A stretch of DNA of 64,000 bases, taken from Hemerocallis citrina (Eukaryota > Streptophyta > Magnoliopsida > Asparagales > Asphodelaceae). The DNA is taken from contig CM030366.1 of the NCBI GenBank assembly GCA_017893485.1, positions 105,125,796 through 105,189,795 of the forward strand, in the 5' to 3' direction. Every line of letters begins with the position of its first letter. The stretch's first letter is position 1. The position numbers and the translations under genes are program-made. The notes under the pieces were generated by a model. That model was not told the origin of the DNA and made no database searches. It saw nothing but the letters and a program-made list of their open reading frames with translations. Positions 21,701 to 33,910 of this stretch are shown one piece after another.

Positions 21701-24700
21701 GTGTTATATATAATTGATGGAGTTGTTCATTCCATCAAATTATCTCTGAGTTTTCCTTCCAAAAGATAAATAGATCGATCAGTTGAGCCAAAGGCAGCAT
21801 TTTTATGTGTATGTGTACGTTTTTATCTACATGTGTCTTGTAAAATGCTTCTTTTGTATTATAAAATGTTAAAGGTGATAACTAATTTTTATTTTTCAGG
21901 TTTCTTCTGCCAGCTTCACTTATTGTTATCAATGATATAGCTGCATATCTCTGTGGATTCTTTTTTGGGAAAACCCCATTAATCAAACTATCTCCAAAGA
22001 AAACTTGGGAGGGCTTCATTGGTGCATCAGTGGCAACTATGATATCAGCCTTTATAGTGAGTATACTTGCATCAACTTCAGTTATTATGCACTCCCTTTT
22101 TAAAATACACTTGTATTCCAACAGTACCGAAGCCACAATGGTATGTCGCATTTTCCATCTTTATCTTTCTTAGACAAGTCAATTAAGATTTATGTCGTCA
22201 TTTGGTGGGAAGGATGGTGTCTATGTTCACCTTGTTGGATAGAGGTATCCTACAAATTTTACTACTAAAGAAGGAATGAGAAAATAAGATGAGTTTCCGA
22301 ATTATTAATGTGACAGTTTTAGAACAAACTAAGAGCAATCAAACACTTCGCTGCAGTTCAGTAAATTCTGATAGTGATAGTTTATGCTCAAAAGCAAGAG
22401 ATACGACCTCCTTCCTGCAGGATAGGGGAGTAAAACTGTATAAGCATGTCTATCGCTCTGTAACCTTAGTGGCCTGTTGTCATTGTCGTGAAAACCTTGC
22501 AGGCAGTGTTCTAAAAGTCGCTAGGTGGTAGTCGGTAGTCAGGAGGCCGATGTAGCCCTAGGGCCCAAACCTTATAAGCGGGGCCTAGACGGCTAGGCGC
22601 TAGGCGTTTATTTTATTTTATTTTATTTTGCCCCCAATTTATCTTTTGGATTTGTTTTGTTGTTCCACCATGCATTATTTTGCTCTTTATTGCTCCTCAT
22701 TCTTACTCTTGATTTTTCTTCTTACTATTGCAAGATGAGCTTTAGATAGTCTAAAAGATACAATTGCATCAAGGTGTTGGTTTTGGTAACAGATTTGGGT
22801 AGAGCGATGATTTGTCAGAACAATGACCAAAATTTTTAATGTCTTGATTAGGTGTATCGAAAAAATAAACTATTATACTAGTTCTAGTATGTCTTTTTTG
22901 AAATCTGGATTGACTTATCTTTTATGACCCGGATCGGGTTAAGCTCTATTTTATGATCTGGGTCCGCCTAGGCCATCCAGATCTGCCTAGGCCGTGGTTA
23001 GTTCTCGCCTGGACCTGCTGAATAAGACAAACCGATTTTTTCAAATGCCTAGGGCCTAGGAGAGTCGGCTGGGGACCGCCAAGCGACTAGGCGCCGCCTA
23101 AGCGGCCGCCTAGACCGATTTTTAGAACAGGGCTTGCAGGGCTCAACCTTTACGGCATCAAAATTTTTGCATGATTTGTCAATCTTTGCTCTGCTTTATA
23201 TAAGTCTTTCCAATCTTGGCTCCTCCCAGTATTCCTCAAATCTTCATTGTAGCCATCAAAAGGCATTCTTCCTAGCTTAGTTGTGCTGTAGACACTATAA
23301 TTGACTTTTCTCTTGCTATTGGTTAGTTGTGCTGTAGACACTATAATTGACTTTTCTCTTGCTATTGGTTGTGTCATCATTGGGTTGCTCATTGCTTCAA
23401 CTAGTAGGGTATCATATACAGGTTATAAAACAAAGCACTATGACCTCTTTGTGGATGCTAATATCTAGGTTCACATTTTTTCTTTGATAGTTGGATACAT
23501 GGAGATGATAATCCGCCTTCTTTTTAGTACTTGTATTATACTACAACACAACAACAACAAAGCCTTTTTCCCAACTAGTTGGGGTCGGCTACATGAATTA
23601 TGGTTTTCCATTCTGCTCGGTTTAACGCAATATCTTCTGTAAGGTCACAAGCTATCATATCTTTTCTCACCGTTGTCACCCAGGTAAGTTTAGGTCTTCC
23701 CCTACCCCTAACTCTACCGTCAATACCTATCAAGTCACTCTTTCTAACAGAGACATTACTAGGTCTATGTGTGACATGTCCAAACCACCTGAGACGATTC
23801 TTTCTTAACTTATCTTGGATAGGAGCTACCTTTAGCATGTCTCGTATATGCTCGTTTCTAATTCTATCATTCATGGTTTTACCACACATCCATTTTAGCA
23901 TCCTCATCTCCACTACACTCATTTTTTGGACATGTTGTTTCTTTGTTGCTCAACACTCTGCTCCATACATCATTGATGGTCTGACAGTCATCCTATAAAA
24001 AATTTTCTTCAACTTCAAAGGTATACGTTTGTCACACAAAATACTACTAGCATTTCTCCACTTAAGCCACCCTGCTTGAATCTTATGTATAACATCTTCA
24101 CAAATCTCCCAATCTCTTTGTATATCGAGCCTAAATATCGGAAACGGTCTCTCCTAGGTATCTCTTGACCATCAAGCTTCACTACTTCCTCAGCTGTGTT
24201 CGGAGTATCACTAAAATTACACTCCATATATTCTGTTTTAGTTCTGCTTAATCTAAAGCCTCTAGCTTTCAAAATTTCTCTCCACGATTCTAATTTAGCA
24301 TTGACTTCTGCTCTAGTCTCGTCCACTAAAACAACGTCATCAGCAAAAAGCATACACCAAGGTATCTCATTTTGTATTCCTCGCGTCAATTCATCCATGA
24401 CCAAAGCAAAGAGGTAGGGGCTTAAAGCCAAACATTGGTGTAAACCTACTGTAATAGGAAAAACACTGGTCTCTCATGTGGTTGTTCTAATTGTGGTATT
24501 TGCCCCTTCATACATATCCCTTGAATTTCTTATCTACTAGAATTCGTACTTCATTTCTATTTCTAAGTTTACTTGTATAATATAATTTAAATCCATTTAT
24601 CTCTTTAGCTTTCTCCCCTACCCACTTTGTTTCTTGTAAACAAGCTATATTAATATTTATTCTAATCAAAGTATCTACTAATTCAATGCATTTTCCTGTC

Positions 24701-27700
24701 AATGTTCCTATATTCCAAGTTGCTAACCTAGGCATATTTTTCTGAACTAGCTTCTTTACCTGCACACGTCCAGATTGGTGCAGGAACCCTTGCCCATTTT
24801 TCACCGCACTCGGGCGCCGGTGCGACGTCCCTTGCCCATTTTTCGAAGCACCCGGAGACCGGCACATCACATTGCTTATAGGGAATGCCCTAGTATTTGC
24901 GCGTATATTATTAGGATTCATGTTCATAGGATTTGACAAAGTATTGTGATGGCTGTCAACTGCCTAACGTAGTCCTCCTTATCCGGTTTGTGATCGGATT
25001 CCTGGCTTGGGACAGAAAATGGCGGAGTTAGTACTAGTATTATACTAACTTCTAATAATATGGATATTGCTATCCTCCATTCCCCATAATTTCAGCATGC
25101 CATCCTTCATTGTTGTATTTACGACTATATTTGCTCTCTCCCTTCATGTACTTTTTTCCAAACTTCTGTATTTGTTCTTGGACCCATAACCTAACTCAGT
25201 GTAGGAGAAACAGTTGAATATGGTTGACATCATTAGCTTTCACCTTCCACAAATAATGTATGATTTGAGACAATTAAATTTTAAAGATTCAAAATATTGT
25301 AAGAAAACCTAACTCCTATCCTTTAGAAGTGCTCGTAAGGTTCCACCTTTTGGTCGAGTTACGCATTGATCAGTAATAAGAGAATATTGGAAGATAACAA
25401 CTTGGGTAATCTTAGAAACTTCCATTTTCAGCAAGCTTTCCTTGAATCTCATTGCAATTTGCATTTGTCAAAGTTGTAAATAGACTGGACGTTCCTAGAT
25501 TATACAGGTATCAAACTTTTGATATATCATAAATATGAACTCACATCAATCAATGTTATTATAAACAGTCAAAACTTGAAACCAGATGTCACAAACCACT
25601 TTCTGTAAATGGTGCTATCAAAATACACGAAACAACAAGAGGTACATTACTGAAATAGCTTCCTTTTCCACTTTATAGCATATTCCTTATAAAACTTAAT
25701 CAAAGTGGTTATATTAATGTTTGGTTATATTAATGTTCAATACAGGGGTATTCAGGGGAAGGAACACATGTTATAAACTAGAACAATGTGTCATCCGTTT
25801 TTAGTTTAGGTTGCTTGAAATTATATCTGTTCACCGATTTTCTGGTGTAATCTATTATTGAACTGATAAAAAGATTATCTGTGCCGTGACTTATAAATGG
25901 GTCTATTTCATATGTGCACAAACTGTTTTTCTTGTTACGAATGCGAAGCATACCCACTAACAAAACCCTTTCATTAGCTCTGATTACCATAATATTGCAC
26001 TAGTATGTTTACTGTATGTCCTTAAAATTAGATACATATTTTGATTTAATTTTGGTTTTTGATGTAGTTAGCAAATGTTTTGGGACGCTTCATGTGGCTA
26101 ACATGTGCCAGAAAGGTATTCTACTTTTCTTTGACTAGAATATGCTAAGAAATTTTGACATGGCATGAAGACTTGCATATGGGTAATTATTCAACAATTC
26201 TGGTTGGTTTGCTTTCAGGACTTGTCTACTGGATGGCTTAACTGTGATCCTGATCCAATGTTTATTCCAGAGTCCTATGCTTTGGATGGACTAATGCCTC
26301 ATGGGGTAAGATACCAAAATTTTAATATTGGGGTTTTCACAATTTTTCCCCAAAATAAGCCATCTTTTCAAACTATATCCCATAGGGCTATAGTGGCCAA
26401 ACTTATTCCACGGGTGGTCTAAATCTTGCTATGTCAGCATAGTCCACATTTCCCAACTGTGATCTCTTCGGTTATGAGGGAACTACGGCCTCGATGCCGC
26501 AATTGGCTACTGTGACTGTGTTCGAGACAGAGAGCCGAGACTTGGAGACTTAGTAGAACTGAAATTTCTAAGAAAAAACTTGTTAAAAGAGATGTCGCAG
26601 TACCCAACTGCGGCCTCATTGTAAACGGAGGCCGCAGTTACCAACTGCGGCCTCGATTATATGTAGGCGGCAGTCTTCAACTGCGACCTACGTTTGAACA
26701 AGGCCATAGTTTCCAAGTGCAGCCTCAGCTACTCACAAAATGAGCTGAAGCCGCAGTTGGGAATAGCGGCATCCAAAAAAAATATTTGAGAAGAGACCTC
26801 TGTTCCCAAATGTGGCCTCATAATAGAAGAGGTCGCATTTGGCTATTGCGGCCTCAGCTACGTGGCAAAATTTAGTCCATCCGTGGAATAAGTTTGGCCA
26901 CTAATTTGGGGGAAAAATCAGTATTTTCATATGCTGGCTGTCTGTCACTATCACTATCTATTTCCCCTTGTAAAATAAATTGCCTCCATTGTTGTGCTAG
27001 TTAATAGTGGAGAATATGAAAGCTGCAAGAGTTTATTCAATACTTAAGAGACGAGATAGCAGAATAACGGTATGCAAGGAAGGGGCATCCCCATAAGGCA
27101 CTTTAAATCATGAAGATGGGTTAGAGATGGAGCACAATGCTCCATCAAGGACCCTTTTTAAGGGCAAACTTTTTGCCCATGAGTACTATGCAGGGATTTG
27201 GCATAACCTAAAACGCTAGTTAATAAATACAGGAACCTACCCTATTGTTGATACTGATGCAACTAAGGAGCAATATTTCACTATAAAGGACAAAGTCATG
27301 CCTCAGACTTGATAGATCGTAGTGTCATTTGAATTAGTGCAGAGAAAGGGGCTCGATTTATATAATGAACGAGCTAGCTGCCTTATCAACAACTTGGATT
27401 GGAGCTAGCTGCCTTATCAACATTGTAGATAAATAGGTTTATATGTGAAGGGACTTCTCATAAATGTTTTCCTTATATATATGGATAATAATTGAATGGT
27501 TCTCAATCAGTTACTCAATACACATGAAAGTAATCTGATAAAGAATAACTTATAGTTTATTCAGCTGGTTCCTCTTCTCATTAACCCCTTTACTTCATTT
27601 ACTCAAATAATGATGTCATTTGGAGGATAGATGTTTTTCAAACTATTAAATAATTACTTCTTAAAGGTATTGTCATCCATTCTGAACATTTTTGTACAAC

Positions 27701-28477
27701 TTTGGAAATTTCATTGTACCAGAGAGTTCTCAAAGTACGGTACCATTTCTTTGACGATAGAACTTGTCAAGGTTTGATTCTGTTTGAAGGCAATACTTTG
27801 TCAACTAAATTTTTACTGATGTAATCTCCTCCAGTTTCCCTGGAAAGAAGTATCGATTATGCCTGTTCAATGGCATGCTCTGGCATTTGGTTTATTTGCA
27901 TCAATCATAGCTCCATTTGGAGGATTCTTTGCTAGTGGGTTTAAGAGAGCATTCAAAGTGAAGGTAATTCTATGTAACTTCTGTTATATTAAAATTTCTG
28001 AATACTAGAAGAATAGTGTCTTAGGTTTGATTTTTCTTTTCTTTCCGATTATAGGATTTTGGTGATAGCATTCCTGGACATGGTGGGATTACTGACAGAA
28101 TGGACTGCCAAGTAAGTAGTTTTTAATCTGGAATGTTATTAGGTGGCAAAAATTAATGTATAATTTATCCCTTGAATTGAAACTTTGTCTGTCTCAACTG
28201 TTTTCTTTTGGCCTTTCAACTAATGTGTTGACATATGCAATCTTTCTTTCTCCCTTAATGAAGTAGTTTCTCTAAACAAGCAGATCTGTTTAAATTTATG
28301 CCGGTAATATACATATTTGTATGCTTATGTTTTATGCCAGTAATAACATATTTGTATTAACTTATTTTATGTATATATGCATTTTGTCATTAGATGGTCA
28401 TGGCTGTGTTTGCATATATCTATCACCAGTCCTTTATAAAATCCGAGACCTATTCCGTTGAGATGCTTCTAGAGCAG

Positions 28478-28533
<56 letters not shown>

Positions 28534-28688
28534 GAAGACAATCAACACGTGTGTTTGCATGAAAACATGAGGACTCATTTTGTCATCTAATCGTGATGCA
28601 GATAGTTAGGAATCTTACCTTCGAGGATCAGAAAATTCTATATGAGCAGCTCGGAAGGATCTTCCAAGAAAGGCAATTAAGATCTTGA
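18797..28688 (+). CDS. CDS1: phosphatidate cytidylyltransferase (CDP-diacylglycerol synthase)
   Basis: Makes CDP-diacylglycerol from phosphatidate and CTP, the branch point to phosphatidylinositol and phosphatidylglycerol, in ER-type membranes. Coding exons: 18797-18874, 19099-19352, 19442-19590, 21020-21161, 21900-22056, 26068-26115, 26219-26305, 27835-27963, 28055-28111, 28394-28477, 28602-28688. All junctions are GT-AG and in phase, giving 423 residues, close to the roughly 420 of plant eukaryote-type CDS proteins. The start ATG gives the usual short RHRRRS-containing head. Hydrophobic segments alternate through residues about 50-340. The family signature spans 339-365: S-G-F-K-R, then K-D-F-G, then H-G-G-I-T-D-R-M-D, split over exons 8 and 9. 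Introns hold a LINE and MITEs, but the frame is intact. It is the ER-type rather than the plastid (CDS4/5) type. Which paralogue it is cannot be told. Confidence 0.95.
22504..23132. mobile_element. hAT-type MITE in CDS1 intron 5
   Basis: 629 bp flanked by an exact 8-bp direct repeat CTTGCAGG (22496-22503 and 23133-23140), the hAT duplication length. Ends read CAGTGTTCTAAAAGTCG and, inverted from the right, CCCTGTTCTAAAAATCG. GC-rich subterminal blocks repeat CTAGGCG/CGCCTAG. No coding sequence. Confidence 0.85.
23277..23368. repeat. 46-bp exact tandem duplication
   Basis: The unit starting TTAGTTGTGCTGTAGACAC occurs twice back to back (23277-23322 and 23323-23368), identical by eye. Confidence 0.9.
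23544..25027 (-). mobile_element. RTE-type LINE, internally deleted, in CDS1 intron 5
   Basis: Flanked by a 20-bp target duplication with one mismatch (23524-23543 and 25028-25047, TTAGTACT/A-GTATTATACTA). The 3' end on the minus strand is the well-known plant RTE tail (CCCAACTAGTTGGG, then AAAGGCTTTGTTGTTG). Coding remnants: the start of the endonuclease domain (24939-24508: [20 protein letters not shown]), the second half of the reverse transcriptase (24431-24015: F-A-D-D at the catalytic loop) and the C-terminal region (23922-23575: [17 protein letters not shown]). Most of the endonuclease and the RT fingers are deleted near 24430-24510. At 1.48 kb it is under half the usual length and dead. 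Confidence 0.9.
26342..26918. mobile_element. fold-back MITE, family B, in CDS1 intron 7
   Basis: About 577 bp. The left end ATTTTTCCCCAAAAT mirrors ATTTGGGGGAAAAAT on the right, and GGCCAAACTTATTCCACGGG mirrors CCGTGGAATAAGTTTGGCC. The interior is built from repeated AACTGCGGCCTC/GAGGCCGCAGTT phrases, as in family A at 15323. Target duplication not resolved. It starts about 36 bp after the exon 7 donor without disrupting it. Confidence 0.75.
28479..28533. repeat. (CT)n(CA)n microsatellite in CDS1 intron 10
   Basis: A run of CT followed by CA directly after the exon 10 donor (GT at 28478). It is pyrimidine-rich and close to the splice site. Confidence 0.95.
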
Positions 28689-29184
28689 GGGTTCTCTTGA
28701 CCTAACAACAAATCATTCATGTACATTATGTTGTGTATAAGTGGCGGGCTTGATTCTTGCATGAGCATAAATTCAGCATACAACTCTATTAAGAATGCCA
28801 ATACACGAGTTAAACTTACAATGCTTGTATAGTATTCATTACTAACGTTTTTTCCCAGTGGTTAGTATAATTACAAGTTCTGCCGCAAAGTCCACAGGAT
28901 AAAATGTGGATTATACTTTGACCTTGCATAACTAGTGTATGATTTGTAACCAAGTTTCCCTCTTGTTTTCTTTTTACTTTTTTGTTCGTTATTGCAATTT
29001 TTTGAGTGCAAATTAGTGAAGATTGGCTGTGGTGTTTGGGTTTACTTGTGAATAGTTTACGATTACCTGTTTTTTTACTAGTCATTTTATCTTGTTATAT
29101 TGTTAAATTTGCCCTGTTAGCATCTTTGCCTGATGTTTATTCTTTGCTATTTCGTCCTTAAGTTGTTTGGATAAACTACTTACA
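28689..29184 (+). other. CDS1 3' UTR and downstream flank
   Basis: AT-rich sequence after the stop codon. No unambiguous poly(A) signal could be chosen. A frame at 28816-29085 (-) has no recognisable features. Confidence 0.5.
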
Positions 29185-29187
29185 TAA

Positions 29188-30118
29188 GAGCATCTGTAGT
29201 CGTTGGCTATTTAGCCAAATACGTGCTGCAGTTGTTCGCTATTTTGTCAAATTTTCTATTTTGGTGAACAGTTCCAGCCATATTTGGCTGATGATTTTGC
29301 TAAATGGAAAAAATAGTCCGATGAAACATTATTTCCCGTCTTTTGATCAGACGGTGTATGATTTAACGTCCGAAACAAAATTTTATTAATAAAAAAAAAT
29401 TCCCGTCTTTTGATCAGACGGTGTTAAATCGATCAGACGGTGTATGATTTAACGTCCGAAACAAATTTTTATTAATAAAAAAAAAATCCCGTCTTTTGAT
29501 CAGACGGTGTTAAATCGATCAGACGGTGTATGATTTAATGTCCGAAACAAATTTTTATTAATAAAAAAATACGGACGGTAAATTATTTACCGTCCGAGAA
29601 CAATTTTTATTAAAAAAAATATTGGAGGGGAGATAATATTTCGTCCGAATTTTTTATCAAAATAAATGTTTGGGACAATGGATGTATTATGTACCGTCCC
29701 TCACATTTTAAAAAGTAAAATTTAAACAAAAAGGAGAAATGTTGTACTGGAAGGCAGGGATATGAATTTTTTTTTTTTTTTTATAAAAATTCTGAAGGAC
29801 GGGATATTATATCCCGTCCATCCAATTTAAATTTTTTTAAAAAAATATGGATAGACGGTATATTATTTACGGTTTGAGAAAATTATTGGTGGGACGGTTG
29901 ATAATTTTCCGTTCGTCCAATTAAAGCGGACGAAAAGCCAAAATTTGGCTAAAATGACTACAGCACAACTCCCGTTTGCTATTTACTACAAGCCAAATAT
30001 GGACATTTGCTATTTGCTATAAGCCAAATATGACTATTTACTACAAGCCAAATATGGACATTTGCTATTTGCTATAAGCCAAATATGAAAATTTTGGCTA
30101 AAACAACTACAGATGCTC
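29188..30118. mobile_element. Harbinger/Tourist-like MITE with TAA duplication
   Basis: 931 bp with a perfect 13-bp terminal inverted repeat GAGCATCTGTAGT, flanked by TAA on both sides (29185-29187 and 30119-30121), the PIF/Harbinger duplication length. Subterminal repeats GGCTATTTAGCCAAAT on the left and several GCCAAATATGG on the right. There is no coding region. Internal tandem repeats are listed separately. Confidence 0.85.
29335..29575. repeat. tandem CCCGTC...GACGG repeats inside the MITE
   Basis: Three copies of CCCGTCTTTTGATCAGACGG, each followed by TGATTTAACGTCCGAAAC (ATGTCC in the last) and a (T/A)TTAATAAAAAA tail. The second and third copies also carry an inserted TTAAATCGATCAGACGGTG. 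The internal stem CCGTC...GACGG is kept in all. Confidence 0.8.
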
Positions 30119-31257
30119 TAAAGTAGCTTTCCCTTGCAATTGGTGGGTTTATTTGGTAAGGAACTCTTTTGTGTATGCTAGTATTTCGTGCACTCAGATG
30201 TGTTGTATCTTTTTGATGAATCGGATAGGGTCTTACGACCCGAGCCATCACACAAAAATATTATTAATGATAATAAAAGGTTAATTTTACAAGCCGTAAA
30301 ATGGAGCAACTCAATCACAACGAGCACAATGATACCGGAACAAAAAACAACAATAAAGAGCCAGATTACAAAATAGCTAGGGCTCGGGGAACCACACAGC
30401 AAAGAAAACTGGTCCACGGGGCTACACACGACACTGGGTCCTTCCACCCTGACCCGAGAAACTCCTGCAAACAGCATGCATGGAGGCATTCGGGCACCAC
30501 CAAAGTCTCGAAGAACTATCCACCACAGCTAAAATAGCTCTGGTTGTGTGACCCCTTGTGAAAGAGGCAACAAGCACAAAATGCATTAAACAACCAGACA
30601 TAAACAGTGGAGGGAATGATCCACCAACAACAAGAGCGCTCAAAATAGAGACCAGAGCAAACTGTGAGCCACAACCGCAGCAAAGCAACAATATATCAAC
30701 AATATATCAGCAAAGCAACAATAGCGCTCAAGATAGAGACCAGAGCAAACAGAGCACCGCAACCGCAGCAAAGCAACAATATATCAACAAACACTCCTAG
30801 TTATAATGAAAATAAAAGCAAGAAACCCATCAGAAATCACATAACCATCAAACAAGCCACAGATGGATTAACAGAGAAAAGAGCAACATAGTCCCACAGA
30901 AATACTGATGGTTATAATAACAAGATAAAGAAGAACATCTGCAGACCTAGGCCAAGAGAGGTACGATGTCGAAGGGAAGATGGAGCACTGTGGTGAAAAA
31001 AGTCAATAACATAGCAAAGAAGGCAAAGAAGGTAATGCCTCAGTCCGAAGAAAAGAAGCCAGGTTGTGGCCAAAAAGCGCTACCAAAACCGCACAAAATA
31101 AAGCCAGCCAATAGCCATAGCTTCCCAAAGATTGTGTATCAGACCCACATATCCACAAAACAGAAAAGCCAGCTAATCCCCTAGGGGGACCTCAGACCTG
31201 CAATCAAGAGGGGGATAATAGAGGAAAAGATGAGCACATAATCAATATAGCATTTAA

Positions 31258-33905
31258 TTATAAAGCATGAAGGGTGCGGAGACAGTGAAAAGCATCACAT
31301 AATCTTTGTTTAGCAAAAGAAACGATGTCTTCGGATTTCGACCTCGAAATCCAGAGATTGAACAAAAATAAAAAATCATCAATCAAGGCACTTGTATGCG
31401 ATATGCGCTGCTGGAACACTCTGGTGTTCCTCTCTTTCCAAATGATCCAAAAGATGATATGGACCGACAAGATCCAAGCACTTCGAAGCGAGGCGCTCAA
31501 AGGCTTAGCGGACCAAATAGAGTCTAACATTGAGGGAATATGGCCAGTGTTCCACGCAAGAGAGCAAATCTTCCATAACGGGAAGATAACGGGACATTGG
31601 ATAAAAAGGTGATTAACATCTTCTGAGTGTGCCTCGCAAAACGAGCAGAGCTGTCCCCAGGCTAAATTTCTTTTGTTAAGAACTTCAACTGTGAGTAACT
31701 TGTTATTAAAAGCAAGCCAAGAAGTGATTTTCACTTTAAGAGGGGCACAAGAGTCCCAGAAAAATGTAGCAACCGGCGATTTAACTCCCCTAGAGTTGAG
31801 GAAGCAATAAAAAGATTTAACTGAAAAGGTTCCCGAAGAAGACCATCTCCAAGCAATGCCCTCAGAAGGCCTCCACGTGTAGCTATTGAGGGAAGAAATG
31901 AGATTATCAAAATCCTCTGATAAAGATAGAGGAAGATTAACCGTGAACGGAATAACCCAATGGTGATCATTGCCGACCAAGGTAAAAGATTCTGCTACAG
32001 AAGCAGTCGGGGAGGCAGCTATCTGAAATAGCGAAGGGAACGCAGTGGCTAGCGAGGAATTGCCGATCCATAGGTCGGTCCAGAACTTAGCTCTAGAGCC
32101 GTCATGGCAAGTACGATAGATGCCGCAATGAAAAGCGGCAGAAGCCTTCCAAACACCTTTCCAAAAAGGAGAAGCTTGGTAATAAGCAACCGCGGGAAAC
32201 TTCCACCAATTAGAAGAGGTGGATCGATGACACTTGATGCTTTTAATCCACGGTAAATGATCAAAATTGTGGAATTTCCACAACCATTTACCTAACAGGG
32301 CTATGTTATGAAGACGAAGATCCAAAACACCTAGACCCCCTTCCTCTTTGGAAGTACAGATAAGTTTCCACTGGCACAGGTGGGATCCAGGTTTAAAGGA
32401 GGAAGAGCCCGTCCAAAAAAAATTGCTCCTGATTTGGTCGATCCTTTTGATCACCCAGGATGGCAAAAAGTAGAAAGACATAAGATAAAGAGGCATAGCC
32501 GAAACCACAGAGTTGATAAGAATCAGTCTGCCACCTCTAGACAGCTGTTTACCCAACCAGACGTTGAGCCTGGCTTCCACTTTATCAATGAGAGGGAACC
32601 AGTCAGGTTTATGTAGTTTTCCCCAGCGAAAGGGAATGCCTAAATAAGAAATCGGAAAGGAAGCAATGGGGCAATTAAAAAATTGGGAGACCTCCACTTG
32701 GCGATTGGGGGCTCCGCCCAGCCAGAGCACAAAGGATTTTTGGAAATTGATAGATAATCCCGATGCCAATTCAAAGCAGTAAAGGAGCAGTTTAAGATTA
32801 CGAAGAGAGTGGGCGTTGGGTTTGATGAAAATAATTGTGTCGTCTGCATATTGAAGGTTCAGCACTCCCTCAAAGAGGGGAGAACTACCAAGACCCTCGA
32901 TCATATGCAAATTCCAAACATTCCGAAGAAGCTTGCTAAAGACGTCCGCAACAAGAGAAAAAAGAAGCGCAGATAGGGGATCCCCCTGACGGAGGCCACA
33001 TCTGATTCTAAACTTGTGGCCTTCCAAACCGTTGATGACGATGGAAGAAGTACCAGAAAATAGGCTGGATTTAATCCACGCGATCCATTTGGGACCGAAG
33101 CCTCGATTAATGAGGATGTCCAGAAGGAAATCCCAGTTCACATTATCGTAGGCTTTTTGAAAGTCAAGCTTGAGAAGGATGCCTTCCGAGTGAGTCCTAT
33201 GACAATGAGAAATGATTTCCTGGGCCGAAGCAACGCTATCTATAATGAAACGGTCTTTTATGAATCCCGTTTGGGCTGAGTCGATCATTGGTGAGATGAT
33301 CGAGCTCAATCTAGAAGAAAGGACTTTCATAATGATTTTAAAAGAGGTGTTGATGAGACTGATCGGTCTAAATTCAGTAACCAAGTGAGCCCCCGCTATC
33401 TTGGGGATGAGAACAATATGCGCATAATTGATACGGTCAAAGGAGAAGTGACCCTGATGAAGGTCATGAAACATTTTGAGAAGGTCTGCTTTAAGCAAAT
33501 CCCAAAATGTTTGAAAGAAGAAGGCAGGAAAACCGTCGGGCCCAGGAGCAGAGTCGCTTTTTAACGCGAACACTACCGATTTAATTTCATCTAAAGTGAA
33601 GGGAGCCTCAAGCGACGAAAGATCATGGAGTTGGTAACCATAGAGATGGGGCCAATCGAGCTGAATCGCCCGATGTTTCTGCGATCCGATAAGGTTTTTA
33701 TAGAAAGAAAGGAACTCCTGATGAATAGCCTCATCGGAAGTAAGTTCCATCCCCTGAACGGAGATCGAGGATATACGATTGGATCATTGCCTATGGAAGG
33801 CAAAGTTATGAAAGAAAGCGGTATTAGCATCACCCTCCTTCATCCAATTGACTCGAGCTCTTTGAGCTCATTTAATGTGGTCTTGATGGAGAATGTTCGC
33901 ATAAT
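31258..33905 (-). pseudogene. L1 ORF2, reverse transcriptase part
   Basis: Continues the endonuclease part at 38065-37074 in the same frame once the solo LTR and one copy of its duplication are disregarded. From 33905: a linker with the W-x-x-x-G-D-x-N-T-x-F-F-H motif typical of plant L1; RT domain from about 33650 (SAPGPDGFPAFFFQ, FRPISLIN, G-L-R-Q-G-D-P-L-S, L-Q-Y-A-D-D-T-I-I-F); then C-terminal zf-RVT with a C-x2-C...H-x4-C pattern (CSFCEAHSEDVNHLFIQC) near 31640. Two in-frame TGA codons at 33868-33870 and 33784-33786 break it. The RT and C-terminal part is otherwise open for 830 codons to its natural stop at 31258. Confidence 0.9.
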
Positions 33906-33910
33906 CTTGC

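Noticed and set aside
24015..24431. Reverse transcriptase fragment as a host gene in the CDS1 intron
   Set aside because: It is within a LINE bounded by a 20-bp target duplication and lacks half of the RT domain.
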